Source: Lepiota brunneoincarnata (Eukaryota > Basidiomycota > Agaricomycetes > Agaricales > Agaricaceae). Taken from it: a DNA stretch of 64,000 nt. Shown in pieces: positions 23,895 through 33,614 of this stretch. The DNA lies in assembly GCA_023014365.1 (NCBI GenBank), contig JAEBUN010000005.1, forward strand, positions 2,170,001 through 2,234,000, in the 5' to 3' direction. Position 1 is the first letter of the stretch. Each line of letters opens with the position of its first letter. Position numbers and translations under genes: made by a program. Under the pieces are notes generated by a model, which saw only the letters and a list, made by a program, of their open reading frames with translations, was not told the origin of the DNA and made no database searches.

Positions 23895-24837
23895 TCAATG
23901 GTTTTCTGGGCATGCTGGGTCTTCTATAACCCTAAGCTTAGTCTGTTGTTCATCTAAATACTCTTCCTGAGCTTGATCTAGCTCATACTCATAATCATAC
24001 ACATCATGTGCCAGACCCTGGTTGAAGCCAGAGTGACTGTTGATCTCATCACAGAAGGCTTCCAAGGGTAACAGATCTGTGGCCCCTGGATCTTCTTTGA
24101 TCAAATTGAACTCCTCTCCCTCATCCTTGGATCCATCGTCAAAGCGATGGACTGTCTTATCACCAGGATAGTAGCATCTCCTGGACAGTCCATCTGGCCC
24201 AAATGTCTTCCCTTCTTTGTATACTAGCATGAAGTAGAACAACCTAATGAAGTCCACCCAACAGTTTACAGTAGCATTTAGGAGCTTCCCTGGGTTGTTT
24301 AACATCCCAAAGAGAAACTTCACATCTGTTTCCACCACTAGGTTTCTCAATCCCCATAGTAAATATTTCTCTTGTTCTAGCACCATTCTCAAGCCACATA
24401 GTTCTCACTTGGGCTGAGAGTATCTCTGCTGTCTCTCATCCAGTAATATTGACCCAAACTTCACATAATGTATAAGCTTAGTGTCTTCTCCATCTCACTG
24501 ATATATGTAGTATCCCACTGCCCTCCATGAGGTATCCATGGCTACTACTATAGGTTATTTACTTGGAAATTTGGGGTTCCTGGTCGGGAAACAGTGCTGA
24601 ATCGCATCTTTCAGCTCCTGCTATGCTTTCCGCTCATTTTCCCCCCATTCAAACTCTTGTCCCTTCTTAAGCTTTTTGTATAGAGGTGCAGCAATGGCTA
24701 TGAACTTTGGGATATGATTCCTGCAGCATGTAGCTGTTCCTAGAAAACCCCTTAGCTCTGAGACATTCTCATAATTCCCTCATCTTAATATCTTCCCAAT
24801 AGTGTCTGTGGTGGGCAACTGTCCTTTATAGGAGCAT
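23895..24837 (-). pseudogene. Element D RNase H and end of reverse transcriptase
   Basis: The upstream part (24837 to about 24400), with several stops, reads VSELRGFLGTATCCRNHIPK, then FIAIAAPLYKKLKKGQEFEW and VVAMDTSWRAVGYYI, typical of the RT connection and RNase H start. The open frame 24392-23895 continues with RNase H (LRNLVVETDVKFLFGMLNNP, FYFMLVYKEGKTFGPDGLSR) and an acidic linker. Interrupted at 24837 by the insertion of element A. Confidence 0.75.
24833..24837. repeat. Target-site duplication of element A (left)
   Basis: AGCAT directly precedes the left LTR and is repeated at 32668-32672 directly after the right LTR. Confidence 0.9.
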
Positions 24838-25498
24838 TGTTAGAGCCGGTGCGGATCGGGACCGAGGCGGAGGGTCGGGGTGGTAACCTTGTTATAAGTT
24901 AACCGGGGGACAGGGCGAAGTCAGTACGTAGACTTCGGGACCGAGGCGGAGTACGTCGGGCGGGGGGTTGGACTTGCGGCCTCAGCGTATGTGCTGTGCC
25001 CTCCTACTGTCCTAGTCCGTATTTCAGGAAGTCGGGGCTGAAGCGGAGTGAGGCAGAAGAGAGGAGAAGATAGAGAACAGGGAGCTGGTCCGCTGCTCGA
25101 TTCGATTATCAGACTGAGGAGTACAAGCCAAGTACCTACGGTATATATACTACTGGCCTTACGAACTATGACTCGTACTGACTACGTGCAGAGCGGAGCG
25201 GAGACCGATCTAGTTACAAACGGATTACGAACGGATTACGAATGGAATGGAAATGGGTACAGGTATGGAGACTAATAACGTATCTTGACTACAGACGGGA
25301 AATGGAGACGGGGGTATGAGACACCGAGGGCCAGGTGACCACGGCACGTGTGGAGGTGGTCGCGTGATCGGGGCAGGGGGTTGCGGTCGGAGCAGGTCGG
25401 GGCCGAGTCGGAGGGCAGAGGGTTGTTGTGTGGAACACACGTGGAGTCGAGAAGCCGAAGTTTAAATGATTAGACTCTGAGTTGGCATGGATATGACA
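24838..25498 (-). repeat. Element A 3' LTR
   Basis: Read on the coding (minus) strand it begins TGTCATATCC and ends GGCTCTAACA. 661 bp, same length as its partner at 32007-32667. Confidence 0.93.
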
Positions 25499-25514
25499 GT
25501 GCCCCCCCTTTAGG
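25499..25514 (-). promoter_or_regulatory. Polypurine tract of element A
   Basis: On the coding strand the sequence CCTAAAGGGGGGCAC abuts the 3' LTR, as expected for the plus-strand primer of reverse transcription. The same tract is at 51219-51232 in element B. Confidence 0.75.
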
Positions 25515-25573
25515 GCCAAGCCTCGAGGCCCAAGGTGGTCTAGGCCGGGGCCCATCGGAAAGTTCCGGCAGGG

Positions 25574-25580
25574 TATAAAA
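25574..25580 (+). promoter_or_regulatory. TATA box of the antisense accessory gene in A
   Basis: TATAAAA within GGGTATAAAA lies 56 bp before the ATG at 25630, outside the LTR. The same GGGTATAAAA core precedes the antisense gene of element B (51151-51157, minus strand). Confidence 0.65.
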
Positions 25581-25629
25581 ACGGTGAACTGGTTCGATTC
25601 CAAAAAACACAACTTGACCTCTTACTCCC

Positions 25630-26693
25630 ATGAGCAGACAACCCTCCCGACAACCAACTGCCGCGGAGCGCAAGGCGCAATTGTTGAGGGAGAAGGCGGA
25701 ACGAGAGGAGTGAGAGCGGTTGGAAATCGAGAGGCTGGAGGAGGAGGAGCAACGAGAGGAGGAGGAGCGGCAGCGGATGATAGCGCTGCGCCAGCGACAA
25801 GCGGAGGAGTGGGCGAGAGAGCGTATGGCGGAAGATATCAGGCGGCAACAAGATGAGGCTGCCGAGGCAGAGCGTCGGGCGATCCGGACCCAACTCGTCG
25901 CAACGACTACGGGGGCCTCGTCGAGCTGTCCGTCGGAAGAACCGATGCAGGTAGATACTGAGGAGTCGGATTCCGAATACACGGATAGGGACGAGGCGGA
26001 AAATAAGGAGGAGGAGGAGGAGGACAAGGACTCCGGGGACACAGGGGGTAAGGGAAAAGCAAGGGCGAGGGCAGCCCCGCGATGGGGCCATGTGAACATA
26101 TTCGGGGGTGAGAACCCCTGCTGGAGGTGTGAGCAAGATGGGGTCCAGTGTGAGGTCGCCGGCGGGTAAGTCATTTTGAGGGTTTCCAGGCTACATACTG
26201 ATAGTTTTTTAGTAACACCAGGAGTTGCCGTCGGTGCAGCAAAATGAAAAAACGGTGCGGGGGTCAAGAGGAGACGGAGCCGAGCGGGGCCGGGGGGATG
26301 TCGGGCCAACAATTTGAAGGTGAGTGAGGAATTTCTGACTGTGAGGTTTGCTGACCAAATGATCCCGTAGAGCTGAAGCGACTTATCGAGGAGGGGCACC
26401 AGAAGACCCTCAAGCAGGTCAATATCATGGAGGTGCGGCTTGCACAGGCCATCACTCGATTGGGGGAGAGGGTGGACAAGGTCGAGCTGACGGCTGGCCG
26501 TTATGAACAGTTACGGCGTTGGGAGGCGCAGGTGGATGGTAACTGGTCAAGTAGGGGTATTACGGAGACGGAGGAGACGGAGGAGTCGGAGGAGTCAGAG
26601 AGCATCGGAGGTATTTCGGAAGAGGAGGTGCGAGGTATGATGGAGGATGCGGCGGCGCCGCCCCGTACCTCTGGGAACGATACGGACAAGTAG
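25630..26693 (+). CDS. Antisense Zn2Cys6 regulator-like protein encoded in element A
   Basis: Opposite in strand to gag-pol, between pol and the 3' LTR. Exon 1 (25630-26165) begins MSRQPSRQPTAAERKAQ and holds a long E/R-rich helix, an acidic SDSEYTDRDEAE segment, a basic GKGKARARAAPR patch and CWRCEQDGVQC. Intron 26166-26212 (GTAAGT...TTTTAG) joins in frame to exon 2 (26213-26319) with CRRCSKMKKRC. Together this is C-x2-C-x6-C-x9-C-x2-C-x6-C, exact Gal4-type spacing. Intron 26320-26370 (GTGAGT...GTAG) joins to exon 3 (26371-26693), a heptad-like helix (MEVRLAQAITRLGERVDKVE) and an acidic tail. An in-frame TGA at 25711-25713 aligns with CGA (Arg) in element B. The stop at 26691-26693 faces the pol stop across 59 bp. 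Function as a DNA-binding regulator is inference. Confidence 0.75.
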
Positions 26694-26752
26694 TTTGTAC
26701 TTGTCCAATAATATTTTTTGTTTCTTGGTGTGGTGGGTGGTCAGCGGAAGAT

Positions 26753-29700
26753 TCAGAGTGAATGGAGGGGACCAGGCTTAGAGGGGTAAGAGGAGTGGAA
26801 AGCCTCTACTAGATTGGTAGCATGTTCAAGCTCAGTTGCCGGTAACCACGAGGATTCTTCTTCAGTATCTTCATAACCTAACCAGATGACTTTATAGAGG
26901 AGCTTGCATGCGCGGTGCCGATCAATCTTCGAATCGACGATGCGGGCAATCTCGTATTCTGGTTCACCGTCAATAGAAACTGGCGCAGGTGGCGGCTCCA
27001 ATCGGGTGGGTATGGTGTTAGGCGTAGCCGGTTCAAGCATGGAAACATGGAAGACGGGGTGTACCCCACGCATGGAATCAGGAAGTCGGAGTGTAAAGGA
27101 ATGGGTACCTGCTTGTGCAATGATCTCATAAGGCCCAAGGAACTTTTCGGAGAGTTTTTTGGAAGGACGGGTGGTGCGGAAGAATTGGGCTTTCACGAAT
27201 ACCTTTTGTCCAACCTTGAAGTCCGGGGCAGGGAGTCAGCGGGCGTCGGCGGAGGTCTGATACCGTTGCTGGGCTAGCAATATTTCAGACTTCAAGGTGG
27301 TATGTAGGTCGTCGAGGTCAACAGCAAAATGGCGGGCCCGAGCGGAGGCGAGATCGCGTTCAGGATGAACTGTGATGTTCGGATGGTATCCTTTATTAGC
27401 GAAGAACGGGGAGATACCGGTGGTGGCACTAGGAGCGTTGTTGTAAGCAAACTCAGCTAGTGGTAGTAATTCAGACCAATTGTCCTGTTGGTAGTTACAA
27501 TAGACCCGGAGATATTGTTCCAGGGTCTGGTTGGTGCGTTCCGTCTGTCCGTCGCCTTCTGGATGGTAGCCCGAAGTGAAATGTAACTTCATATCGAGGG
27601 CTTGTCCCAATGAGCGGAAGAAGTGGGAGACGAATTTGGAGCCGCGGTCGGAGGTAACATGTTCGGGTATGCCGTGCTTGGAGAAGACGTGGAGGACGAA
27701 TAGGCGGGCGAGGTCGGAGGAGGTGACGGTATCATAAGTCGGGATGAAGAGGGATTGCTTGGTGAGTCTGTCAACGATTACTAGGATGGCGTCGTAGCTG
27801 GAGGAGGCGGGGAGTTTTTCGATGAAGTCCATGGAGATTGAATTCCAAGGGTGTTCGGGAATGGGGAGTTGTTTGAGGAGACCGTAGGGACGGTGGCACT
27901 GGGGTTTAGACCTCATACAGGTGGCACAAGACTTACAGAAATCCTTGACGAAGGTGCGGACACTAGGCCAGGTGTACTCGCGCCGGATGAGCTCCAGCGT
28001 TTTATTCTGACCGAAGTGGCCGGCTAGGACGTGATCATGCTTGTACTGGAGGACCCGAAGTTGGAGATTGTCGGCATCAGGGACATAGATTCTGTCGTCT
28101 AAGAGGAGGAAACCTTTATCATTAACTGACCAACGGCCTTCTGGGCTGGCAAGATGGGCAGAAGTGGTCGGATCCGCTGGTAGGGCGGTGAGGATATCGC
28201 AGTGTAGCTGATCGAGGTCCATGACTACAGCTGCGCGAAGGGAAGGAGCGTAAAGAGTGGTGGCACGGACGGAGGCCGTGAGTTGTTCATGAGTGAACAC
28301 AGGCCGGAAGTTGTGCAGGTTGACTGATGCATAGTTGCTATTCCCCCCTTTAGGGTAGACGTCCCATCGTCTAGTTAGGGCATCAGGCTTGGTGCCGAGG
28401 CGGCTGGGTCGGAACCGGATGACGAGGTGGAATTGGGATAGGAACTCGGACCAACGAGCTTGGCGGCGAGTGAGGATTTTGGTGGTGCAGAAGTATTCGA
28501 GGTTTTTGTGGTCGGTGACTACATCAATAGTAAGAGGGGCACCCTCAAGATAGTGCCACCAGATGCGAAAAGCCTCGAATATCGCCAAGAGTTCCTTGTC
28601 GTGGGTGTCATAATTAAGTTTGGCCGTGTTAAAGGTGCGGGAATGGAATGCAACGGGGTGAACCTCCCCATCATCAGTGATGATAGAGAGGATAGCCGCA
28701 AGGGCGTAGTCGGAGGCGTCGGTCTCGACAATGATCTGAGCGTCGGGGGCCCAAGGAGTGAGGATGGGAGTGGATATGAATGCTTCCTTCAGAGAGTTAA
28801 AGGCTTCACGACATTCGTCAGTGAAATTCCATTTCACATCTTTGCGGGTGAGGCGAGTGAGCAGAATGACGATGTTGGAGTAACCGTGAATGAAGTGACG
28901 GTAGAAGTTGGCGAAACCTAAGAAGGACTGGATGTCCTTGACTTTCTTGGGCTCCGGCCACTCCTGGATGGTCTTGACCTTAGATTGGTCCATTCGGAGA
29001 CCGTCGGGGGAAAGAATGTAGCCAAGATATTCCACTGTGTCGGAGTGGAACTGGCATTTGTCGGGGTGGGCGTATAGACCGTGCTGGCGGAGCCGCTTGA
29101 GGACCTCCTTGACTTGGTCACGATGGATACTGTGATTGTCGGAGTATATCAGAATGTCGTCAAGGTAGATAGTAACGCAGACGTCGAGCATGTCCTTGAA
29201 TATGTCGTTCATGAACCGCTGGAAGGTGGCGGGGGCGTTGGTGAGGCCAAAAGGCATAACCATCCATTCGAAGGAGCCGTAGCGGGTCCGAAAGGCAGTC
29301 TTCCATTCGTTGCCGTCAGCAATGCGGACTAGATGGTAAGCGTGACGGAGGTCGATTTTGGTATATACGCGAGCTTTGCGAGGGGAGTCTAAGAGGTCGG
29401 AGATGAGCGGAAGGGGGTAGCAATCCTTCTTGGTAATACGGTTGAGACCTCTAAAATCAACACATAAGCGGAGGGAGCCATCCTTTTTCTTGACGAAGAG
29501 GACCGGGGCTCCATGAGGAGAAGTGGAAGGGCGAATGAAACCAATGGACAAATGTTCGTCAATAAAATCACGTAGAGCTCCAAGCTCTGATTGTGAAAGG
29601 GAATAAATGGTACCAACCGGAGGTTGACCGCCGTCCTCTAGGTTAATCTGGAGGTCGTAAGGGCGGTGTGGAGCGAGTGTGTCAGCACGCGATTTACTGA

Positions 29701-30552
29701 AAACGTCAGCGAACTCATGGTATTCCTCGGGGATGGACAAGAGGTCAGCTGGGTCATCGGAGACAGAAGAAGACGCGGCCGATGCGGAGGCGGCGGAGAG
29801 GTTGATTCGGAATTGTTGGGAGCCAGGGAGCTTGGCAGCGCGGATAAAGGCAGGAGCGTTTATCAGGGAGATATGCGGTTTCGCAATGGGGACAGGTTGG
29901 GACAAGGTCCCGGACAGGGGTGGTGAACCTAGGTCAGGAGAGTCAGGGGTGGCCATAGGCGGGGCCGATGCGGGTGCGACGCAGGTAGAGACGGAAGCAG
30001 GATTCTCGAGTAGGGATGGCCGGAAAGTGATACTGCCCAAAACCCAGTCAATCAACGGATTGTAGCGGGTGAGCCAGTTGTGTCCTAAGACCACAGAACA
30101 GGAAGAGTCGAGCCAGGTGACATAAGTGTCCAAAATGATAGATTCACCGGAGGGGAAAGATACAGGCAGTTGCGCAAGCTCCGTAACGTAGGCATTTGAG
30201 GTCCCATCAAATAACCGAAGTTCAATAGCCGGGATGGGCGAAGTTGGAATACTATGAGAACAAACAAAAGATGAGTCCACAAAACAGTGAGTAGAACCAC
30301 TATCAACAAGAGCTTTGAAAGGAGAAAGAGAAGAGAAATCAGAACTAACTACATTGTCCGTTGTAGAAATCGGGTCCGCAGCGGAGAGTACGGAAGCGGA
30401 GACAGAAGATACAGAAGTAATTAAAGGAGAAGTTAATGTGATATGAAAGGAGTTCGGGTCGGAAAGAGCGGACGCATTGAGACGGAAACTCTCTGGGGCA
30501 CAGCAGAGTTCAATGCGATCCTCAGTCTGTGCAGAGGCCTGAGGACCGCCGA
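26753..30552 (-). pseudogene. Element A pol (protease, RT, RNase H, integrase, chromodomain), one TGA
   Basis: The frame is open from the gag end and overlaps it in -1. Protease DSGST near 30295, then HNWLTRYNPLIDW. RT has CVDFRGLNRITKKDCYPLPL, FGLTNAPATFQRFMND and catalytic VTIYLDDILIYS. RNase H has VETDASDYALAAILS and TDHKNLEYF. Integrase has the H2C2 finger (HDHVLAGHFG...CATC), MDFIEKLP, TSDRGSKFVSHF and GDGQTERTNQ. A chromodomain at the end reads EYEIARIVDSKIDRHRACKL and YKVIWLGYEDTEEESSW. A TGA at 27236-27238, after SADAR, replaces the CGA (Arg) of element B. Otherwise intact. Confidence 0.93.
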
Positions 30553-30562
30553 CTATTTTTCC
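30553..30562 (-). promoter_or_regulatory. Putative -1 frameshift site at the gag/pol junction of A
   Basis: The coding strand reads GAA AAA TAG at the gag end. A -1 slip on the A run enters a frame that stays open into protease. The same GAAAAATAG is kept at 46131-46139 in element B. Confidence 0.5.
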
Positions 30563-31953
30563 GAGCTTGGGAGAGCTGGCGCGTCTGTTTCGGGGAGCTG
30601 AGCCTGTCGGCCTTTAGCCTTGGCATCAGGGAATTTTTTCTTGTCGCAGTTAGCAGCCCTGTGATTGGGATCTGCGCAGACAAGGCAGAGGTTATTGTCG
30701 AAACGTCGTTGACATTCCTCGGGGGTTAATTTACCGTCCTTACCAAGTTTACTAGTAAGGTCGGATTTGGGCGGGGCCGATTTCTGACTGGCGGATGGGT
30801 TGGGCGGATTGCCCTTGAAGCTGGTGTTGGGCGTGCTGCCTCTGTTATTATTGGCAGGCTTGGCGGCAGGTTGCGGGTTGGTCGAGGTGGAAGGGGATGG
30901 GTTACCTCCAGGTTTCCTAGAGGCGGTCAGGTCCGAAGCGGATTTGGCGCGGGCCTTCTCGCGTTGGCGCTCCCAGTAGCGAGCGTCGATCTTCATCGCT
31001 GCTGCTCACATTTCGATGAAGGTGTCAGGCTTGCCGTCGGGCCGATTGGACAGAATGTCCTGGATGCGGTCGGGGAGGCCTTTGTAGTAGCGGTGACAAA
31101 ATACTTCGTCACCCCAGCGGAGTTGGCCAGCCAGGCGGAGAAAGTCAACGTTGTAGACGGCGATCTTCTCGTCGTAGCACATTCGGAGGGAGTCGAGCTG
31201 CTCAGCAGCTTCTCCGGTTGGATCCGCGGGACCGAAATTGGTCTGCAGCTCCAGGGTGAACTGGTCCCAGTCCTCGATCCAGTTATGCATTATTCCATGG
31301 TTGTCGGCCTCGTCGAGGCCGATTTCGAAGTGTTGCTGTGCCACGCCTGTGAGGTATGTCAACGCAAAGTTGACCTTGGTGGCGGGGATAGCAAACTGGG
31401 CTGGGTTGGTACGGAAATAGAGTCGGCATTGGAAGAGGAAGGGTTTGAGTTTGGCGGGGTCGGAACCTGTAAAGATGTCAGGTTCGCAAGCTTTGGTACA
31501 GGGAGTTCGAGGAGGCTGTGGGGCTTGAGAGTTCCCACGGCCATCCATTTGATCGGCTATGCGTTGGAAAACTCGGAGTATGAGTCTATCATGGTTGTCT
31601 CGGGTGTTGCCAGGTGGAATGTTGTTGTTGTTGTCACCGTTGTCTGATGGTTCGTCGTCGCCCGGGGGCCCGTCCCCGTTGTCAGGATAGTCATCGGGAC
31701 CACCAGGGTCGCTGGGATCAGGATTGGGGTCGGGGCCGTCGTCGGGGCCATCGGGAGTCCAGAATACTGAAGGTTGTATATCTTCAGAGAACCGGTCTGG
31801 GGTCGAGGGCGTGATAGATTGTCGGCGAGAGCGAGAAGCCCTTGGGGAGTCGGGTTGCAGTTCCTCGGAAGGAGGTTGTCGAGTGATGCGTTTGCTACAG
31901 CAAGCGGCTGGAGTTACCAGAGTGCGAGTACGGGTAACTGTTCGAGAGACCAT
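30553..31953 (-). pseudogene. Element A gag, one TGA
   Basis: ATG at 31953 (MVSRTVTRTRTLVTPA). A Pro/Asp/Asn-rich N-terminal region leads to the capsid-like part (EPDIFTGSDPAKLKPFLFQC, NFALTYLTGVAQQHFEIGLD, NWIEDWDQFTLELQTNFG). The nucleocapsid knuckle CLVCADPNHRAANC (C-x2-C-x4-H-x4-C) is followed by a Lys-rich tail. TGA at 31006-31008, after TFIEM, aligns with Arg (CGA) in element B. The stop TAG at 30553-30555 is preceded by GAAAAA, a likely -1 shift site. Confidence 0.9.
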
Positions 31954-31993
31954 GGTTAGAAAGATTCAGAGTGTGGTGGACAGGAGGAGTGTG

Positions 31994-32004
31994 AGTCTGA
32001 TAAT
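31994..32004 (-). promoter_or_regulatory. Self-priming primer-binding site of element A
   Basis: The coding strand immediately inside the 5' LTR reads GTATTATCAGACT rather than a TGG-type tRNA site. ATTATCAGACT (11 nt) is the exact reverse complement of AGTCTGATAAT in the LTR (32274-32284 by plus-strand position). Confidence 0.65.
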
Positions 32005-32006
32005 AC

Positions 32007-32667
32007 TGTTAGAGCCAGTGCGGGTCGGGACCGAGGCGGAGGGTCAGGGTGGTAACCTTGTTATAAGTTAACCGGGGGACAGGGCGAAGTCAGTACGTAG
32101 ACTTCGGGACCGAGGCGGAGTACGTCGGGCGGGGGGTTGGACTTGCGGCCTCAGCGTATGTGCTGTGCCCTCCTACTGTCCTAGTCCGTATTTCAGGAAG
32201 TCGGGGCCGAAGCGGAGTGAGGCAGAAGAGAGGAGAAGATAGAGAACAGGGAGCTGGTCCGCTGCTCGATTCGATTATCAGACTGAGGAGTACAAGCCAA
32301 GTACCTACAGTATATATACTACTGGCCTTACGAACTATGACTCGTACTGACTACGTGCGGAGCGGAGCGGAGACCGATCTAGTTACAAACGGATTACGAA
32401 CGGATTACGAATGGAATGGAAATGGGTACAGGTATGGAGACTAATAACGTATCTTGACTACGGACGGGAAATGGAGACGGGGGTATGAGACACCGAGGGC
32501 CAGGTGACCATGGCACGTGTGGAGGTGGTCGCATGATCGGGGCAGGGGGTTGCGGTCGGAGCAGGTCGGGGCCGAGTCGGAGGGCAGAGGGTTGTTGTGT
32601 GGAACACACGTGGAGTCGAGAAGCCGAAGTTTAAATGATTAGACTCTGAGTTGGCATGGATATGACA
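32007..32667 (-). repeat. Element A 5' LTR
   Basis: 661 bp. On the coding strand it has a TATATATA-type box followed about 32 nt later by the CAGTCTGATAATCG region that pairs with the primer-binding site. The right flank is the AGCAT duplication at 32668-32672. Confidence 0.93.
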
Positions 32668-32672
32668 AGCAT

Positions 32673-32808
32673 TCAAAACCCACTACAGTGATTTCATCAG
32701 TGCAGATAGTCATCTTGGGGGCAGAGAAGGTTCCCCCTACATATTTCATCCTCTGTAGAATCCTAATGACCATCTGCATGTGTTCCCATACAAATTGTCA
32801 GATCCCTG
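32673..32808 (-). pseudogene. Element D reverse transcriptase fragment between A and C
   Basis: The minus strand reads MKYVGGTFSAPKMTICTDEI and TVVGFECS, continuous with the RT fragment left of element A once A is removed. The right end, CCCTG at 32804-32808, is the target duplication of element C. Confidence 0.75.
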
Positions 32809-33224
32809 TGTTATCAGAAGTCCCCTTAAACCCCCTTATCAGAAGCCTCACTGGAAGGAACTCTTATCAGAAGCATCCAAAGTATATAAATAGACAGAAG
32901 ACCTGTCATCCTGAAACAATCAGAAGTACCATCAGAACAATCTATACTTAGATAGATAAGGATATGACTCACTTACCTGGGTCCAGATATATATGGTAGG
33001 AGCATAGCCACACATAGTAGTATATAAGGATACTGTACCATACCCTTGTATCCTTATCTTAGTGTTATAAAGTTCTTGCCTCCTATACCTCTTTGCCATA
33101 ACCGGCTGGACTTATAGTGCTCCGTCGTCTCCAAGTCACGCTTAGTAGGACAGGACCAAGTCTGTATAGACATCCTGTGTTGAACTCCATGCTACTCAAG
33201 AGCGAACCCCTAACCTGGGTAACA
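32809..33224 (+). repeat. Element C 5' LTR
   Basis: Begins TGTTATCAGAAG and ends GGGTAACA. Internal short repeats of TTATCAGAAG occur three times near the start. A TATA box (TATATAAGG, 33021-33029) lies 34 nt before the sequence that pairs with the primer-binding site. Confidence 0.93.
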
Positions 33225-33225
33225 A

Positions 33226-33237
33226 AACACTAAGATA
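33226..33237 (+). promoter_or_regulatory. Self-priming primer-binding site of element C
   Basis: AACACTAAGATA, starting two bases inside the LTR edge, is the exact 12-nt reverse complement of TATCTTAGTGTT at 33055-33066 in the LTR, downstream of its TATA box. There is no tRNA-like TGG. Confidence 0.65.
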
Positions 33238-33239
33238 CT

Positions 33240-33602
33240 TTGCTGCTTATCCTCTTGCTTGCCCTCTGCTCTGCCAACATACTGAATATGTCGAGGTACT
33301 CTGTTGACTCTTCCAACATACTGAATGCGTCAAGGTACTCTGTGTTGCCAATTGCAATGTTCTCTGTAGCCATTGCTATGTTCCCACTCTCCATCCCATT
33401 CCCCCCAGCAGACCTGGCTTACCACCTCATATTCGTCTTCACGACAACTGCCACCCTCCTTGCCTACCAAATCATCACCCTAGAACTCAAATGCATCATG
33501 TGCCCCTGTCACTGTTGTGTCGTCAGATTGTGGAACCTATACTCAGGAATATCCATAATCGCCACCCAATTCTTCATACTTCTAGCGATAATTGATCGCT
33601 AG
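33240..33602 (+). other. Leader ORF of element C with tandem repeat, hydrophobic
   Basis: Between the LTR and gag an open frame of about 120 codons (first ATG near 33288) is rich in Leu/Ile/Ala and would give two or three membrane-type segments (LAYHLIFVFTTTATLLAYQI; IATQFFILLAII). Two near-identical units of about 36-39 bp (33276-33343) encode ILN-x-SRYSV twice. The coding strand is G-poor, which favours hydrophobic codons by chance, so expression is doubtful. Confidence 0.25.
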
Positions 33603-33614
33603 ACAGCTATCACC

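Larger units (their letters stand above)
24838..32667 (-). mobile_element. Element A: full-length chromodomain Ty3/Gypsy retrotransposon
   Basis: Two 661-bp LTRs (24838-25498 and 32007-32667), TSD AGCAT, minus-strand gag (31953-30553) and pol (about 30552-26753), and an opposite-strand accessory gene (25630-26693). LTRs differ at roughly eight sites, all transitions at CpG. TGA codons interrupt gag once and pol once, so this copy is not autonomous as it stands. Confidence 0.95.

Noticed and set aside
25048..25275. Small frames inside the LTRs (also 32160-32444, 44232-44522, 51446-51736)
   Set aside because: They overlap the LTR promoter and repeat regions and recur only because LTRs are duplicated.
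28460..28921. 153-codon plus-strand frame inside element A (and its counterpart 47774-48235 in B)
   Set aside because: It is the exact reverse of the RNase H part of pol. It is present in both copies only because the sense strand is conserved, and shows no splice sites, cysteines or promoter like the real antisense gene.
30871..31647. 258-codon plus-strand frame opposite gag of A (also 45039-45722 opposite gag of B)
   Set aside because: Reverse of conserved gag sequence. Composition follows the GC-rich sense codons; no independent signal.
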